From: Verrucomicrobiota bacterium
Lineage (GTDB): Bacteria; Verrucomicrobiota; Verrucomicrobiia; Verrucomicrobiales; DEV007
NCBI GenBank assembly: GCA_024277195.1
Contig: JAJRVS010000023.1
Location: 1 to 43,775, forward strand
Length of the DNA: 43,775 nt
Direction of reading: 5' to 3'
This document shows, piece after piece, positions 7,592 to 15,854 of this stretch. The notes under the pieces are model-generated. The model made no database searches and was not told where the DNA came from. It saw only the letters and a list, made by a program, of their open reading frames with translations. The position numbers and the translations under genes were made by a program. Position 1 is the stretch's first letter. The number at the start of each line of letters is the position of its first letter.

Positions 7592-9340
7592 TTACGGTTT
7601 GAGCGCTGCGAAGATCTGATCTCGGGGCAGGCAGTTGATGACGTCATGGCGGGTCAGCCAACCTTTGCGGGCGATTTTGATGCCAAAAAAGAGGCTGTCG
7701 AGATCAACGGCGCGGTGGGCGTCGGGATTGATGGCGCATTTGACCCCTTTTTCCGTCGCCAGTTTCCACCAGCGCCAGTCCATGTCGAGGCGCCAAGGAT
7801 TGCAGTTGAGCTCGATGATGGTGCCGGTAGCGGCGCAGGCATCAATAATGTCGGGGATGTTGATCGCGTAGGGTTCGCGTTCGAGTAGCAGGCGGCCAGT
7901 GAGATGGCCGACCATGGTGATGTGGGGATTTTCGATCGCTTTGATGACACGTTTGGTCATCTCTGCTTCGGACAGGGTGAAGGAGCTGTGCACGGAGGCG
8001 ACGGTGTAGTCGAGTTGGCTGAGCAGTTCGTCATCGAAGTCGAGGCTGCCGTCTTTGAGGATGTCCACTTCACTGCCGGCTAACAAGCGGAAGTCGATAT
8101 CCTCGTCTTTGAAGTTTTCATTAATATTACGTATGTCACGTAATTGGTTGAGTAAGCGCTTCTCGTTGAGTCCGTTGGCTTGCACCGATGATTTGGAGTG
8201 ATCGGCGATGCCGAGGTATTGCAGGCCGAGTTCGATGGCGGCGTTGGCCATTTCCATCAGGCTGTTGTGACCGTCACTGGCGGTGGTGTGGTTGTGAAAA
8301 GTGCCGCGCAGGTTTTCGAGTTCGATCAGGCGTGGCAGACGGTGTTCGGCGGCGGCTTCGATCTCGCCCTGATTTTCGCGCAGTTCGGCGGGCGGGCAAG
8401 TCAGACCGAGGGCGGCGTAGAGACCGGCTTCGTCGTGGAACTCGCGCGGGGCGTCGGTGCTTTCGGGATCGATGGGGGCGAGGCGGTATTCGTTGAGGGT
8501 GTAACCCTGGTCGCGGGCGAGTCCACGCAGGGCGACGTTGTGTTCCTTGCTGCCGGTGAAATAAACCAAGGCGCAGGGGAATTCTGCGCTGGATACGGCG
8601 CGCAGGTCACATTGCACTCCGGAGTCGAGGCGCACGCTGGATTTGGTTGAACCCTGGTTGATGATCGAGTCCACTTCCGGCAGGCTGACAAAAAAATCGA
8701 TCAAAGCCTGGGCCTCGCGGGTGGCGACGAGGAAGTCGAGGTCGTGCAAGGTTTCCTTGCCGCGACGGTAACTGCCGGCAACTTCAGCGCGCAGGCAGTC
8801 GGGATGGGACTTGAGTTCGTCGAGAATGAGTTCGGCTTGTCCGGCGACATTGCCGAGGCGGAAGCGATCGGCATTTTGTTCGCAGAAGGCGATGGCTTCG
8901 AGGATTTTGTCCTGGGTTTTTTTACCAAAACCGGGCAATTTGGAAATGCGGTCTTTCTCGCAGGCCGTTTTGAGCCCCTCAATCGAGGCGATGCCGAGTT
9001 TTTTGTAGAGATCCTTGATGCGTTTGGGGCCGAGTCCCTGGATTTTAAAAAGGTCAAATATAGTAGCGGGAAACTCGGCTTTGAGATTTTCGTAAAACTC
9101 GAGTTTTCCGGTGGTGGCCAGTTCGTGCAGCTTGTCGGTCAGGGCTTTGCCGATGCCTTTGGTTTTGATCAGATCTTTGTAATTAGCGGACGCGGCGATT
9201 TTCAGCAGGTCGCCTTGGAAGTTCTCCACCACTTCGGCACCGGTTTTGTAAGCACGGATTTTGAAGGGGTTTTCGTCCTGGAGATCAAGCAAGAGGGCGA
9301 TTTTTTCAAAAATGTTGGCAATGTGTTCACGGGATAACAT
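7592..9340 (-). CDS. polX: DNA polymerase/3'-5' exonuclease PolX
   Basis: 582 aa from the ATG at 9340. An in-frame TTG at 9379 would add 13 residues, but MLSREHIANIFEKIA is the usual family N-terminus. Helix-hairpin-helix segments occur near 60-70 (KGIGKALTDKL) and 100-110 (QGLGPKRIKD). The nucleotidyltransferase palm carries GSYRRGKETLHDLD (189-202) and a third acid at D245 (VQCDLR). The C-terminal PHP domain starts with FHNHTTASDG (H349, H351) and continues with LGIADHSKSS, ELNCNPWRLD and INPDAH, all typical metal ligands. The family fills short gaps in base-excision repair and carries a PHP nuclease. All catalytic residues I can check are present. Confidence 0.96.
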   Translation of the reverse strand: MLSREHIANIFEKIALLLDLQDENPFKIRAYKTGAEVVENFQGDLLKIAASANYKDLIKTKGIGKALTDKLHELATTGKLEFYENLKAEFPATIFDLFKIQGLGPKRIKDLYKKLGIASIEGLKTACEKDRISKLPGFGKKTQDKILEAIAFCEQNADRFRLGNVAGQAELILDELKSHPDCLRAEVAGSYRRGKETLHDLDFLVATREAQALIDFFVSLPEVDSIINQGSTKSSVRLDSGVQCDLRAVSSAEFPCALVYFTGSKEHNVALRGLARDQGYTLNEYRLAPIDPESTDAPREFHDEAGLYAALGLTCPPAELRENQGEIEAAAEHRLPRLIELENLRGTFHNHTTASDGHNSLMEMANAAIELGLQYLGIADHSKSSVQANGLNEKRLLNQLRDIRNINENFKDEDIDFRLLAGSEVDILKDGSLDFDDELLSQLDYTVASVHSSFTLSEAEMTKRVIKAIENPHITMVGHLTGRLLLEREPYAINIPDIIDACAATGTIIELNCNPWRLDMDWRWWKLATEKGVKCAINPDAHRAVDLDSLFFGIKIARKGWLTRHDVINCLPRDQIFAALKP

Positions 9341-9494
9341 GGCGACAAGCAAATGCAGATTTATGGAAATTTCATCCAAAATCGGGTGATTTGTGGAAAT
9401 TCCTAGATTAGAATGTAAGGTTCACGTTTTTTTGTCTCTTGCCTCTAGGCTTTTATCAGATAGAGGGAGGGTGACAGCGTTAATACAGAATATA

Positions 9495-11357
9495 ATGAGT
9501 GCTAAAGCAACGACTTCGAACAAAACCATCACAGGAACTTCCGCCGGAGCCGGCGAGGTGGTGGAGCGCGGTGAAATGATGACCGGTGCGGAAGTGCTGG
9601 TCGCTTGTCTGGAGCGTGAAGGGGTAGATGTGATATTTGCCTACCCTGGCGGAGCCAGTATGCCGATTCACCAGGCGCTGAGCCATTCGGATGAAATTCG
9701 CACGATTTTGCCTCGTCATGAACAGGGCGGCGGTTTTGCGGCTGAGGGTTATGCCCGGGTGACGGGTAAGGTGGGGGTTTGCATGGGGACTTCGGGGCCC
9801 GGGGCGACCAATTTGGTGACCTCGATTGCCGATGCTTTTTTGGATTCGACGGCTTTGCTGGCAATTTCTGGCCAAGTGCCGAGCACTATGATTGGTCGTG
9901 GGGCTTTCCAGGAGACGGATTTTTTCGGCATGACGCTTCCGGTGGTCAAACACAGCTACCTGGTGACGGATCCGCATGACATTCCGCGGGTGGTGAAAGA
10001 GGCGATGTATATCGCGATTTCCGGACGTCCGGGGCCGGTGGTGATTGATATGCCTAAGGACGTGCAGGAGGCCAGGATTCATCCGGTGTTCTGCGACGAG
10101 GTCGAGCTGCGTGGTTATGATCCCGAGCGGCCTCTTGATGAGGAGACTTTGGCTGAGGTGATCGGTCTGTTGAAAAGTGCCAAAAAACCGGTGATTTATG
10201 CGGGTGGTGGAATCATCACTTCGGATGCGCACAAGGCTTTGTTGGAATTTGCCCAACGAGCACAGATCCCGGTGGCGACCACTTTGATGGGCATTGGAGG
10301 TTTCCCTCAATCCCATGAGTTGAGCCTGCATTGGTTGGGCATGCACGGTACGGTTTACGCTAACAATGCGGTGAATGAAGGTGATTTTCTGTTGGCGCTC
10401 GGAGTGCGTTTTGATGACCGGGTGACGGGCAAAGTGGATGAGTTCGCTAAACACGGCACGATCGTTCACATTGACATCGACAACTCTGAGTTGAATAAAA
10501 ACAAGACGGTGAAGTTTCCGATTCTGGCGAATGTGCGCGAGGCTTTGGAATGCATGAATACGTTGCTTGCGGAGGATGGCTTCGAGGAGAAAAAAGCTGA
10601 TTACGATTTGCATCCTGATTGGTTCAAGCAAATCGCCGAGTGGAAACGCGATCAGCCTTTGAAATACACGGACACCGAAGAGGTGATCCAGCCACAGTAT
10701 GCGATCGAGTTGCTCAATGAGATGATGGATGAGGATACGATCATCACCACGGGGGTGGGGCAGCACCAGATGTGGGCGGCTCAATATTGTCAGTTTGATA
10801 AACCGCGCCAATTTTTCACTTCGGCCGGGTTGGGAACGATGGGGTATGGTTATCCGGCCGCGATGGGTGCCAAAGTGGCTTTTCCAGATCGCCAGGTGGT
10901 GGACATCGACGGGGACGGCTCATTTTTGATGAACATCCAGGAACTGGCCACGGCCAAGGTAGAGAAGATCGCGGCCAAGGCTCTGGTATTGAATAACCAG
11001 CATCTGGGCATGGTGGTGCAGTGGGAGGATTTGAAATATGGTGGCAACCGTGCGAACACCTTTTTAGGTGACCCTTCGCTTGAGTATGATCCCGACCATA
11101 AAAAAGAAGAGCTGATCTATCCTGATTATGTCAAGATGTGCGAGTCTTTTGGCATCACTTGCGAGCGAGTGTTACACAAAAAAGATCTGCGTCCGGCGAT
11201 GGAACGCATGTTGGCGTCGGAGGAAGCCTATGTTTTGGATGTGATGGTGCCTTACACCGAGCACGTTTTGCCGATGATTCCGGGCGGGATGACCTATAAG
11301 GATGTCATCACGGACAAAGAGCAGGAAGCTGGAGTGAATGTGCCGAGTGCTTTGTGA
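9495..11357 (+). CDS. ilvB: Acetolactate synthase, large (catalytic) subunit
   Basis: 620 aa from the ATG at 9495 ([10 protein letters not shown]). The reading frame is open another 34 codons upstream, but those residues do not look conserved. The ThDP enzyme signatures are complete: [31 protein letters not shown] with the catalytic glutamate, [23 protein letters not shown], and the C-terminal ThDP/Mg motif [10 protein letters not shown] followed by [13 protein letters not shown]. It condenses two pyruvates (or pyruvate with 2-ketobutyrate) in valine, leucine and isoleucine synthesis. The small regulatory subunit IlvN is not next to it: the next gene is a rhomboid protease. It is divergent from polX. 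Confidence 0.95.
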   Translation: MSAKATTSNKTITGTSAGAGEVVERGEMMTGAEVLVACLEREGVDVIFAYPGGASMPIHQALSHSDEIRTILPRHEQGGGFAAEGYARVTGKVGVCMGTSGPGATNLVTSIADAFLDSTALLAISGQVPSTMIGRGAFQETDFFGMTLPVVKHSYLVTDPHDIPRVVKEAMYIAISGRPGPVVIDMPKDVQEARIHPVFCDEVELRGYDPERPLDEETLAEVIGLLKSAKKPVIYAGGGIITSDAHKALLEFAQRAQIPVATTLMGIGGFPQSHELSLHWLGMHGTVYANNAVNEGDFLLALGVRFDDRVTGKVDEFAKHGTIVHIDIDNSELNKNKTVKFPILANVREALECMNTLLAEDGFEEKKADYDLHPDWFKQIAEWKRDQPLKYTDTEEVIQPQYAIELLNEMMDEDTIITTGVGQHQMWAAQYCQFDKPRQFFTSAGLGTMGYGYPAAMGAKVAFPDRQVVDIDGDGSFLMNIQELATAKVEKIAAKALVLNNQHLGMVVQWEDLKYGGNRANTFLGDPSLEYDPDHKKEELIYPDYVKMCESFGITCERVLHKKDLRPAMERMLASEEAYVLDVMVPYTEHVLPMIPGGMTYKDVITDKEQEAGVNVPSAL

Positions 11358-11445
11358 GGGCTGGCGATTTGAAATTTGTGATTTGAAATTGAAGCGTGCG
11401 CGCACGGGCTTGCTTTGGTTGATTGACGGTATAATGTGCTGAATC

Positions 11446-12381
11446 ATGGGAGTTTATGAACGCGATTATATGCGACCGGGATCGCCCCATGGGGGATCGC
11501 CGTCGGGTGGGCCGCGCTCGTGGTCGGTGTTGATCTGGTTGATCGTGATCAATGCGGGATTGTTCATTTTTCGTGGGGGGAACGAAGCGCAGTTGGTGAA
11601 CTTTGGGAGTTTGTCGTTTCAGCAGTTGGCGGCAGGCAAAATCTGGACACCGGTCACTTATATGTTCCTGCATGGTAGCTTGATGCATGTAGGGGGGAAC
11701 ATGCTGGTGCTCTATTTCTTCGGGCGCAACATCCTGCTGATGCTGGGGACACGTCATTTCCTGACCATTTATTTTGTCGGAGGCGTGGTGGGCGGATTGG
11801 TGCAGGTTTTTGTGGGTTTGTTGATTGGTTGGGAAAACCCTTTGATCGGAGCGTCGGCGGGGGTGGCTGCCATAGTGATAGCGCTAACGGCCTTGCTGCC
11901 GGAGAAGAAGGTTTATTTGTTATTGTTTTTTGTCATTCCTATTCGGATGAAAATGAAAACCCTGGCTTTGGTTTTTGTGGGTCTTGATCTGGCCTTGTTT
12001 TTTGCGGATTTGTTGGGCGTGCTGAGTTTGGGGATTGGTAACCTGGCTCACCTGGGTGGCGCGTTGTGCGGCTGGCTTTATATCAAACAAGGGCTTCCCA
12101 ACCATAGGGAGCGTAGGCCTTCCCATGATCAATCGGAGCGTTGGATGAATCGTTTTGGTGAAAACCGGGTGGTGGACGCTGAAGTTTCCGAGCCCCCGGA
12201 GAAAAAATCGTCGTGGTTCACTTCAGCGAAAAACAAGCCTTACATTTCAAAAAGTGTGGATGAGATTTTAGAGAAAATTTCCGAACACGGGATGCAGAGT
12301 CTGACGGATGAAGAGAAACGAACTTTGGAAAAAAACAGTGAGGAGTTGGCGCGAATGACAAGGAGAAGGGGTGGCAAGTGA
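11446..12381 (+). CDS. Rhomboid-family intramembrane serine protease
   Basis: 311 aa. After a Gly/Pro-rich cytoplasmic start, six hydrophobic segments lie between about residues 27 and 218. The rhomboid signatures are present: HGSLMHVGGNMLVLYFFG (conserved H and N), GASAGVAAIV with the nucleophilic serine, and NLAHLGGALCGWLY with the catalytic histidine. The cytoplasmic C-terminus is long and charged, with a VDEILEKISEHGMQSL block seen in many rhomboids of Bacteroidetes and related phyla. Substrates cannot be read from the sequence. The gene starts 88 bases after ilvB. The following gene is 20 bases away and likely co-transcribed. Confidence 0.92.
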   Translation: MGVYERDYMRPGSPHGGSPSGGPRSWSVLIWLIVINAGLFIFRGGNEAQLVNFGSLSFQQLAAGKIWTPVTYMFLHGSLMHVGGNMLVLYFFGRNILLMLGTRHFLTIYFVGGVVGGLVQVFVGLLIGWENPLIGASAGVAAIVIALTALLPEKKVYLLLFFVIPIRMKMKTLALVFVGLDLALFFADLLGVLSLGIGNLAHLGGALCGWLYIKQGLPNHRERRPSHDQSERWMNRFGENRVVDAEVSEPPEKKSSWFTSAKNKPYISKSVDEILEKISEHGMQSLTDEEKRTLEKNSEELARMTRRRGGK

Positions 12382-12401
12382 GAGGGGAATAGGAAATAAA
12401 A

Positions 12402-12902
12402 ATGGCTGAATCGGGTAACATTTGGATGAAGGGGGCGAAGTGGTTATTGCTGGCAGCTTTGTTTATAGCAGCGGTGGTGGGCAGTGGGTGGATGGGGATT
12501 TCCCTGGCTAAAAAAAATCTACCGGATTGGGTGGGAAAAAAAATTGTGGTTTTGAGTGGAACGGAGATGGTGATTGGTGGGGAAGGGCAGGAAATTTATC
12601 TGGCTGAAAAAAACCAAAGTATTAAGGATTTTTTTAATCAATACCCTAGCCGTGAAGAGCGGTTGAAGGCGGATGTTGATAAAGCCAAGGTGAGGCGTTT
12701 CACCGCCGAGGTGGATATTCGGGTTGAACGGCGGGATGCGGGCACGGTTTCTATTGAGGTGTTGTCGGGGCCGTTGAATGGCGAGGATTTCTGGATGCCT
12801 CTGGAGCAGTTGTCTCAAGGTAGGAGTGGAGAGGATATTCCTTTGATAAAGGATGATGGGGGGATAGGAGAACCACGAATGAACACGAATGAACACGAAT
12901 GA
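12402..12902 (+). CDS. Hypothetical membrane-anchored protein
   Basis: 166 aa. One N-terminal membrane segment (residues 12-35, WLLLAALFIAAVVGSGWMG) anchors a small soluble domain with mixed charges (VGKKIVVLSGTEMVIGGEG; later RRFTAEVDIRVERRDAGTV and LSGPLNGEDFWMPLEQL). I do not recognise the family. The last seven residues (MNTNEHE) are encoded by a 10-base tandem repeat that also supplies the stop codon. The natural C-terminus may therefore have been altered by repeat growth. It is probably co-transcribed with the rhomboid gene. Confidence 0.6.
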   Translation: MAESGNIWMKGAKWLLLAALFIAAVVGSGWMGISLAKKNLPDWVGKKIVVLSGTEMVIGGEGQEIYLAEKNQSIKDFFNQYPSREERLKADVDKAKVRRFTAEVDIRVERRDAGTVSIEVLSGPLNGEDFWMPLEQLSQGRSGEDIPLIKDDGGIGEPRMNTNEHE

Positions 12903-12920
12903 ACACGAATGAACACGAAT
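12871..12920 (+). repeat. 10-bp direct tandem repeat (GAACACGAAT)n at a gene end
   Basis: Four perfect copies of GAACACGAAT (12881-12920) are preceded by a degenerate copy AACCACGAAT (12871-12880). The unit is not a multiple of three, so each copy is read in a different frame and a TGA appears quickly. Related text occurs elsewhere in the window (AACCACGAAT at 42647-42656; a CACGAAAG pair near 35790). This suggests a widespread simple-sequence family in this genome. Confidence 0.9.
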
Positions 12921-13043
12921 GAAATGAGCGGGAACAAGACGTCTTATCCCCGGCCATTCATGTTACGAGTTATTTTTTGTCCTGTAGGTGAAAATGAGTG
13001 CTAGAAGTGTTCTCGATTGAGGAAAGATTCGGATAGAATTGTC

Positions 13044-13625
13044 ATGAGAATCATTGCTGGAAGTGCCGGAGGCATACCATTAAAAACGCCGCGTGGAGGA
13101 ACCCGTCCGACGGCGGACCGGGTGAGAGAAGCTCTGTTTGCTTCGTTGGGGATTTTGTTGGTAGGGGCTCGGGTATTGGATTTGTATGCGGGTTCGGGTT
13201 CGTTGGGGATTGAAGCATTAAGCCGGGGGGCGAACAGTGCACTGTTCGTGGAGCAACAGCGGCAGGCAGGTGAAGTGATTCAAGCTAATCTCGATAAATC
13301 GCGGCTTGAGGGAGGGTTAATAAGGCGTTCCGAGGTGATGAAGTTCTTGCGTGGGCACCGTGTGGTGGATGGTGGCGCGTATGATTTGATTTTTGCCGAT
13401 CCTCCTTATGCCAAGGATCAAACGACGGCAGCAGAGTTGCTGGCTTTGTCCACCAACGATGATTTGGTGAACTTGTTGGGTGACAAGGGGGTATTGATTT
13501 TGGAAACGATGGCTTCGGTGGAATTGCCTGAATTGATTGCGCAACGCTGGGAAGTGCGCGATGAAAGGCGTTATGGTGAAACCCGGATTTCGTTTTTGGT
13601 GAAACTTTCTTCGACAGGCGCTTAA
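13044..13625 (+). CDS. rsmD: 16S rRNA (guanine(966)-N(2))-methyltransferase
   Basis: 193 aa from the ATG at 13044; the MRIIAGSAGG start is the family N-terminus, so the nine upstream codons are excluded. Conserved blocks: RPTADRVREALFASLG, the SAM-binding VLDLYAGSGSLGIEALSRGA, and the catalytic DPPY (IFADPPYAKD). The enzyme methylates G966 of 16S rRNA in the small ribosomal subunit. The stop is four bases before waaA, so the two genes form one transcription unit. Confidence 0.94.
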   Translation: MRIIAGSAGGIPLKTPRGGTRPTADRVREALFASLGILLVGARVLDLYAGSGSLGIEALSRGANSALFVEQQRQAGEVIQANLDKSRLEGGLIRRSEVMKFLRGHRVVDGGAYDLIFADPPYAKDQTTAAELLALSTNDDLVNLLGDKGVLILETMASVELPELIAQRWEVRDERRYGETRISFLVKLSSTGA

Positions 13626-13629
13626 ATAA

Positions 13630-14961
13630 ATGAAACTCAGGCAGGTATTATTGATTTATAATTTGCTGCTGCCGCTTGCTTTGTTGTTGGGATTGCCCGG
13701 TTATCTGATCAAGGCGATTCGTCGCGGAGGGGCGCGCGATAATTTTTCCCAGCGTTTTGGTCGTTACGATCAGTCGATGTTGGCACGGTGGCAGCAAGAG
13801 CCGGATGATGGGCAGAGGGTGTGGATCCATGCGGTGAGTGTGGGGGAAGTATTGGTTGGTTTAAAAGTGATCCAGGCTTTATTGGAGGAAAGTCCCGATC
13901 AATCGATTGTGCTCTCGACCACCACTCCCACAGGTTACCGTTTGGCTAAAGTGGAGTGTCCGTCCTTGGTCTGTGTGATCTATAATCCGGTGGATTTGCC
14001 CTGGGTGGTGCGCGGGGCTTTGCGACGTATCCAACCCGGGCATTTGATTCTGGTGGAGGCCGAGGTCTGGCCAAACCTGGTGTATCAGGCCCGGCAGCGT
14101 GGGGTGAGTGTTTCCCTGGTGAACGCGCGCTTGTCCGAGCGATCGGAGCGGCGCTTCCGCAAATTTGGTGCTTTGACAGGACCGCTGTTTGCGATGCTCG
14201 ATCATGTGTGTGTGCAATTTGAGCGGGATGTGAAACGCTGGCAGGGACTGGGGGTGGATTTGCAGCGGATCGAAAAGGTGGGCAGTATCAAGTATGATGA
14301 AGCGGAGCAGCAAGCGCCGACGGCGCAAATCTCCGAGTTGCAGACCGTGTTGCAAAATTGGGGCGTGGGAGCATCGCAGCCGGTGTTATTGGCTGGCAGC
14401 ACGCACGCCGGAGAGGAGGCCTTGATCGGCGGGATTTATCTTGAATTGAAAAAAGAAATACCCGACCTGGTTTATATCGTGGTGCCGAGGCATGTGGAAA
14501 GAAGCGCTGCGGTGGTGAATGATCTGGAGGCGATTGGTTTGCGTGCGGATTTGAGATCAGGGATAAACCAAACGGAGGGAGGGCAAGAAGACGGGGATGG
14601 GCAGGTTTCGTGTCTGTTGGTGGATACCACGGGGGAGTTGCGAGCCTGGTATTATTTGGCTTCGCTGGTGGTGGTGGGAAAAAGTTTTCTCGGCAAAGGG
14701 GGGCAGAATCCGGTGGAGCCGATCATGGCGGGCAAGCCGGTGGTGGTGGGACCGCATATGAAAAATTTTACGGCGGTGATGGAGCAGCTTTTGCAGCAGA
14801 AAGGATTGCGACAAGTGGCGGAAGAAGATGACCTGTCAGCGGTTATTTCAGCCCTGTTGGAGGATCGCAGCGAAGCGGATTTGATGGTCGAGCGAGCCCG
14901 GTTGGCACTGGGTCAGCATCGCGGCGCAGCGCGGCGCACGGTAAAAGTGATTTGCGGATGA
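13630..14961 (+). CDS. waaA: 3-deoxy-D-manno-octulosonic-acid (Kdo) transferase
   Basis: 443 aa, typical for WaaA/KdtA. It has an N-terminal hydrophobic anchor (LLIYNLLLPLALLLGLP), then WIHAVSVGEV with the conserved acceptor-site region, LSTTTPTGYRLA, VEAEVWPNLV, VNARLSERSERR and a GT-B C-terminal domain with LAGSTHAGEEALI, VPRHVERS, VVVGKSFLGKGGQNPVEPI. It transfers Kdo from CMP-Kdo to lipid A precursor at the inner membrane, which implies a lipid A-bearing outer membrane. It follows rsmD after four bases. Confidence 0.95.
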   Translation: MKLRQVLLIYNLLLPLALLLGLPGYLIKAIRRGGARDNFSQRFGRYDQSMLARWQQEPDDGQRVWIHAVSVGEVLVGLKVIQALLEESPDQSIVLSTTTPTGYRLAKVECPSLVCVIYNPVDLPWVVRGALRRIQPGHLILVEAEVWPNLVYQARQRGVSVSLVNARLSERSERRFRKFGALTGPLFAMLDHVCVQFERDVKRWQGLGVDLQRIEKVGSIKYDEAEQQAPTAQISELQTVLQNWGVGASQPVLLAGSTHAGEEALIGGIYLELKKEIPDLVYIVVPRHVERSAAVVNDLEAIGLRADLRSGINQTEGGQEDGDGQVSCLLVDTTGELRAWYYLASLVVVGKSFLGKGGQNPVEPIMAGKPVVVGPHMKNFTAVMEQLLQQKGLRQVAEEDDLSAVISALLEDRSEADLMVERARLALGQHRGAARRTVKVICG

Positions 14962-15069
14962 CAATATCTGCACTTTTGAGGTGAATTACTGCATTTTCCA
15001 CTTGCAGAAAGCTAAAAATATAGTCAGTTGCGCCATTCCAACCGCCGGTCATCCGGCTACCAACGGTAT

Positions 15070-15144
15070 GACCCGTTCGTCTAACGGTTAGGACACCTGG
15101 TTTTCATCCAGGCAATAGGGGTTCGATTCCCCTACGGGTCGCCA
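15070..15144 (+). tRNA. tRNA-Glu (anticodon TTC), CCA encoded
   Basis: The acceptor arms GACCCGT (15070-15076) and ACGGGTC (15134-15140) pair perfectly. The anticodon stem is CCTGG/CCAGG around loop TTTTCAT, giving anticodon TTC for GAA/GAG. The T-arm GGGGTTCGATTCCCC is intact. The discriminator G (15141) is followed by an encoded CCA (15142-15144). Confidence 0.97.
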
Positions 15145-15600
15145 TTTCAATTGGGTTGTGTTGATGGGTTCATCAGTGCGGGAGCCGGTGGGGCTTTGGT
15201 CGGAGTCGTGCTTTTACGAGGAACTTCGTTTGAGGGTATTATTCCCATTGCCGATGCGGGGGTTGTATTGGTGTTGTCCGTGGTGATGATTGGCCAACCG
15301 AGGGGAACCTTTCGCAGCGCTTTGCGCGAAGTTGCCGGTCGTTCTGCGGATGAAAAAACGACGACCAGGGTGCGTGGGCGAATTGAGCAGGTGATTGATG
15401 ACTTGCCTTGTGAATTGCTTGAAGTCGGTGTTACCAAGTTAGGCAGGGGGCACTTTGTGATATGTTACATCAAACCAAGTGGATCCATCACAGCAAGCGG
15501 TCTTGATGGTTTGCGGGAAGAATTGCACAAAAGTTATGCTGATCTATTTACCCAGCTGCGAACGGAAAGGGTGTTCACTTCAGAGGCTCCTTATCAATAG
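15145..15600 (+). pseudogene. 5'-truncated cation diffusion facilitator (CDF) transporter remnant
   Basis: The reading frame is open from the tRNA-Glu 3' end; the first possible start is a TTG at 15151, giving 149 aa. The sequence begins inside what looks like the middle of a CDF transporter: a GCVDGFISAGAGGALVGV helix, a second helix ending IADAGVVLVLSVVMIGQPR, then FRSALREVAG and a cytoplasmic alpha-beta domain (RIEQVIDDLPC, LEVGVTKLGRGHFVICYIKP). This is the order of the last membrane helices and C-terminal domain of CDF metal-efflux proteins, which are usually about 300 aa. The N-terminal half is missing exactly at the tRNA. No Shine-Dalgarno precedes it. The family assignment is moderate; the truncation is clear if it holds. 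The stop is TAG. The 250 bases after it contain no gene I can support. Confidence 0.6.
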
Positions 15601-15854
15601 GGAATCATAACTGGCTTTCAATGGGCAGGAACTGGAAGAAATGATCTGAGACCCTTTGTCCAAAGCTTCGCGCGGGCTGAACCCTGACCGTGCCCGTTGA
15701 AAATTTCCATTGTAGCTTGTCATCTGGTCGCCGCTCTACGAAAGCTTACGTCAGAAAAGTTGGGTTTCTTCTCACCTACCCATCGTCACCTTATGCAAAA
15801 TACCGAAATTTCAGTGCTGTTCGTGCATGGCATCTACTAAAGCTCCGTCCGAAT

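Noticed and set aside
9480-10811. 443-codon minus-strand ORF opposite ilvB
   Set aside because: Antisense shadow of a strongly conserved gene. The composition (His, Arg, Gln and Ser rich) is not protein-like.
11364-11390. GATTTGAAATT direct pair after ilvB
   Set aside because: Two short AT-rich copies only; related text at 17683 is too short to call a repeat family from this window.
12871-12920. Possible CRISPR array
   Set aside because: The repeats are contiguous 10-base units without spacers and no cas gene is present.
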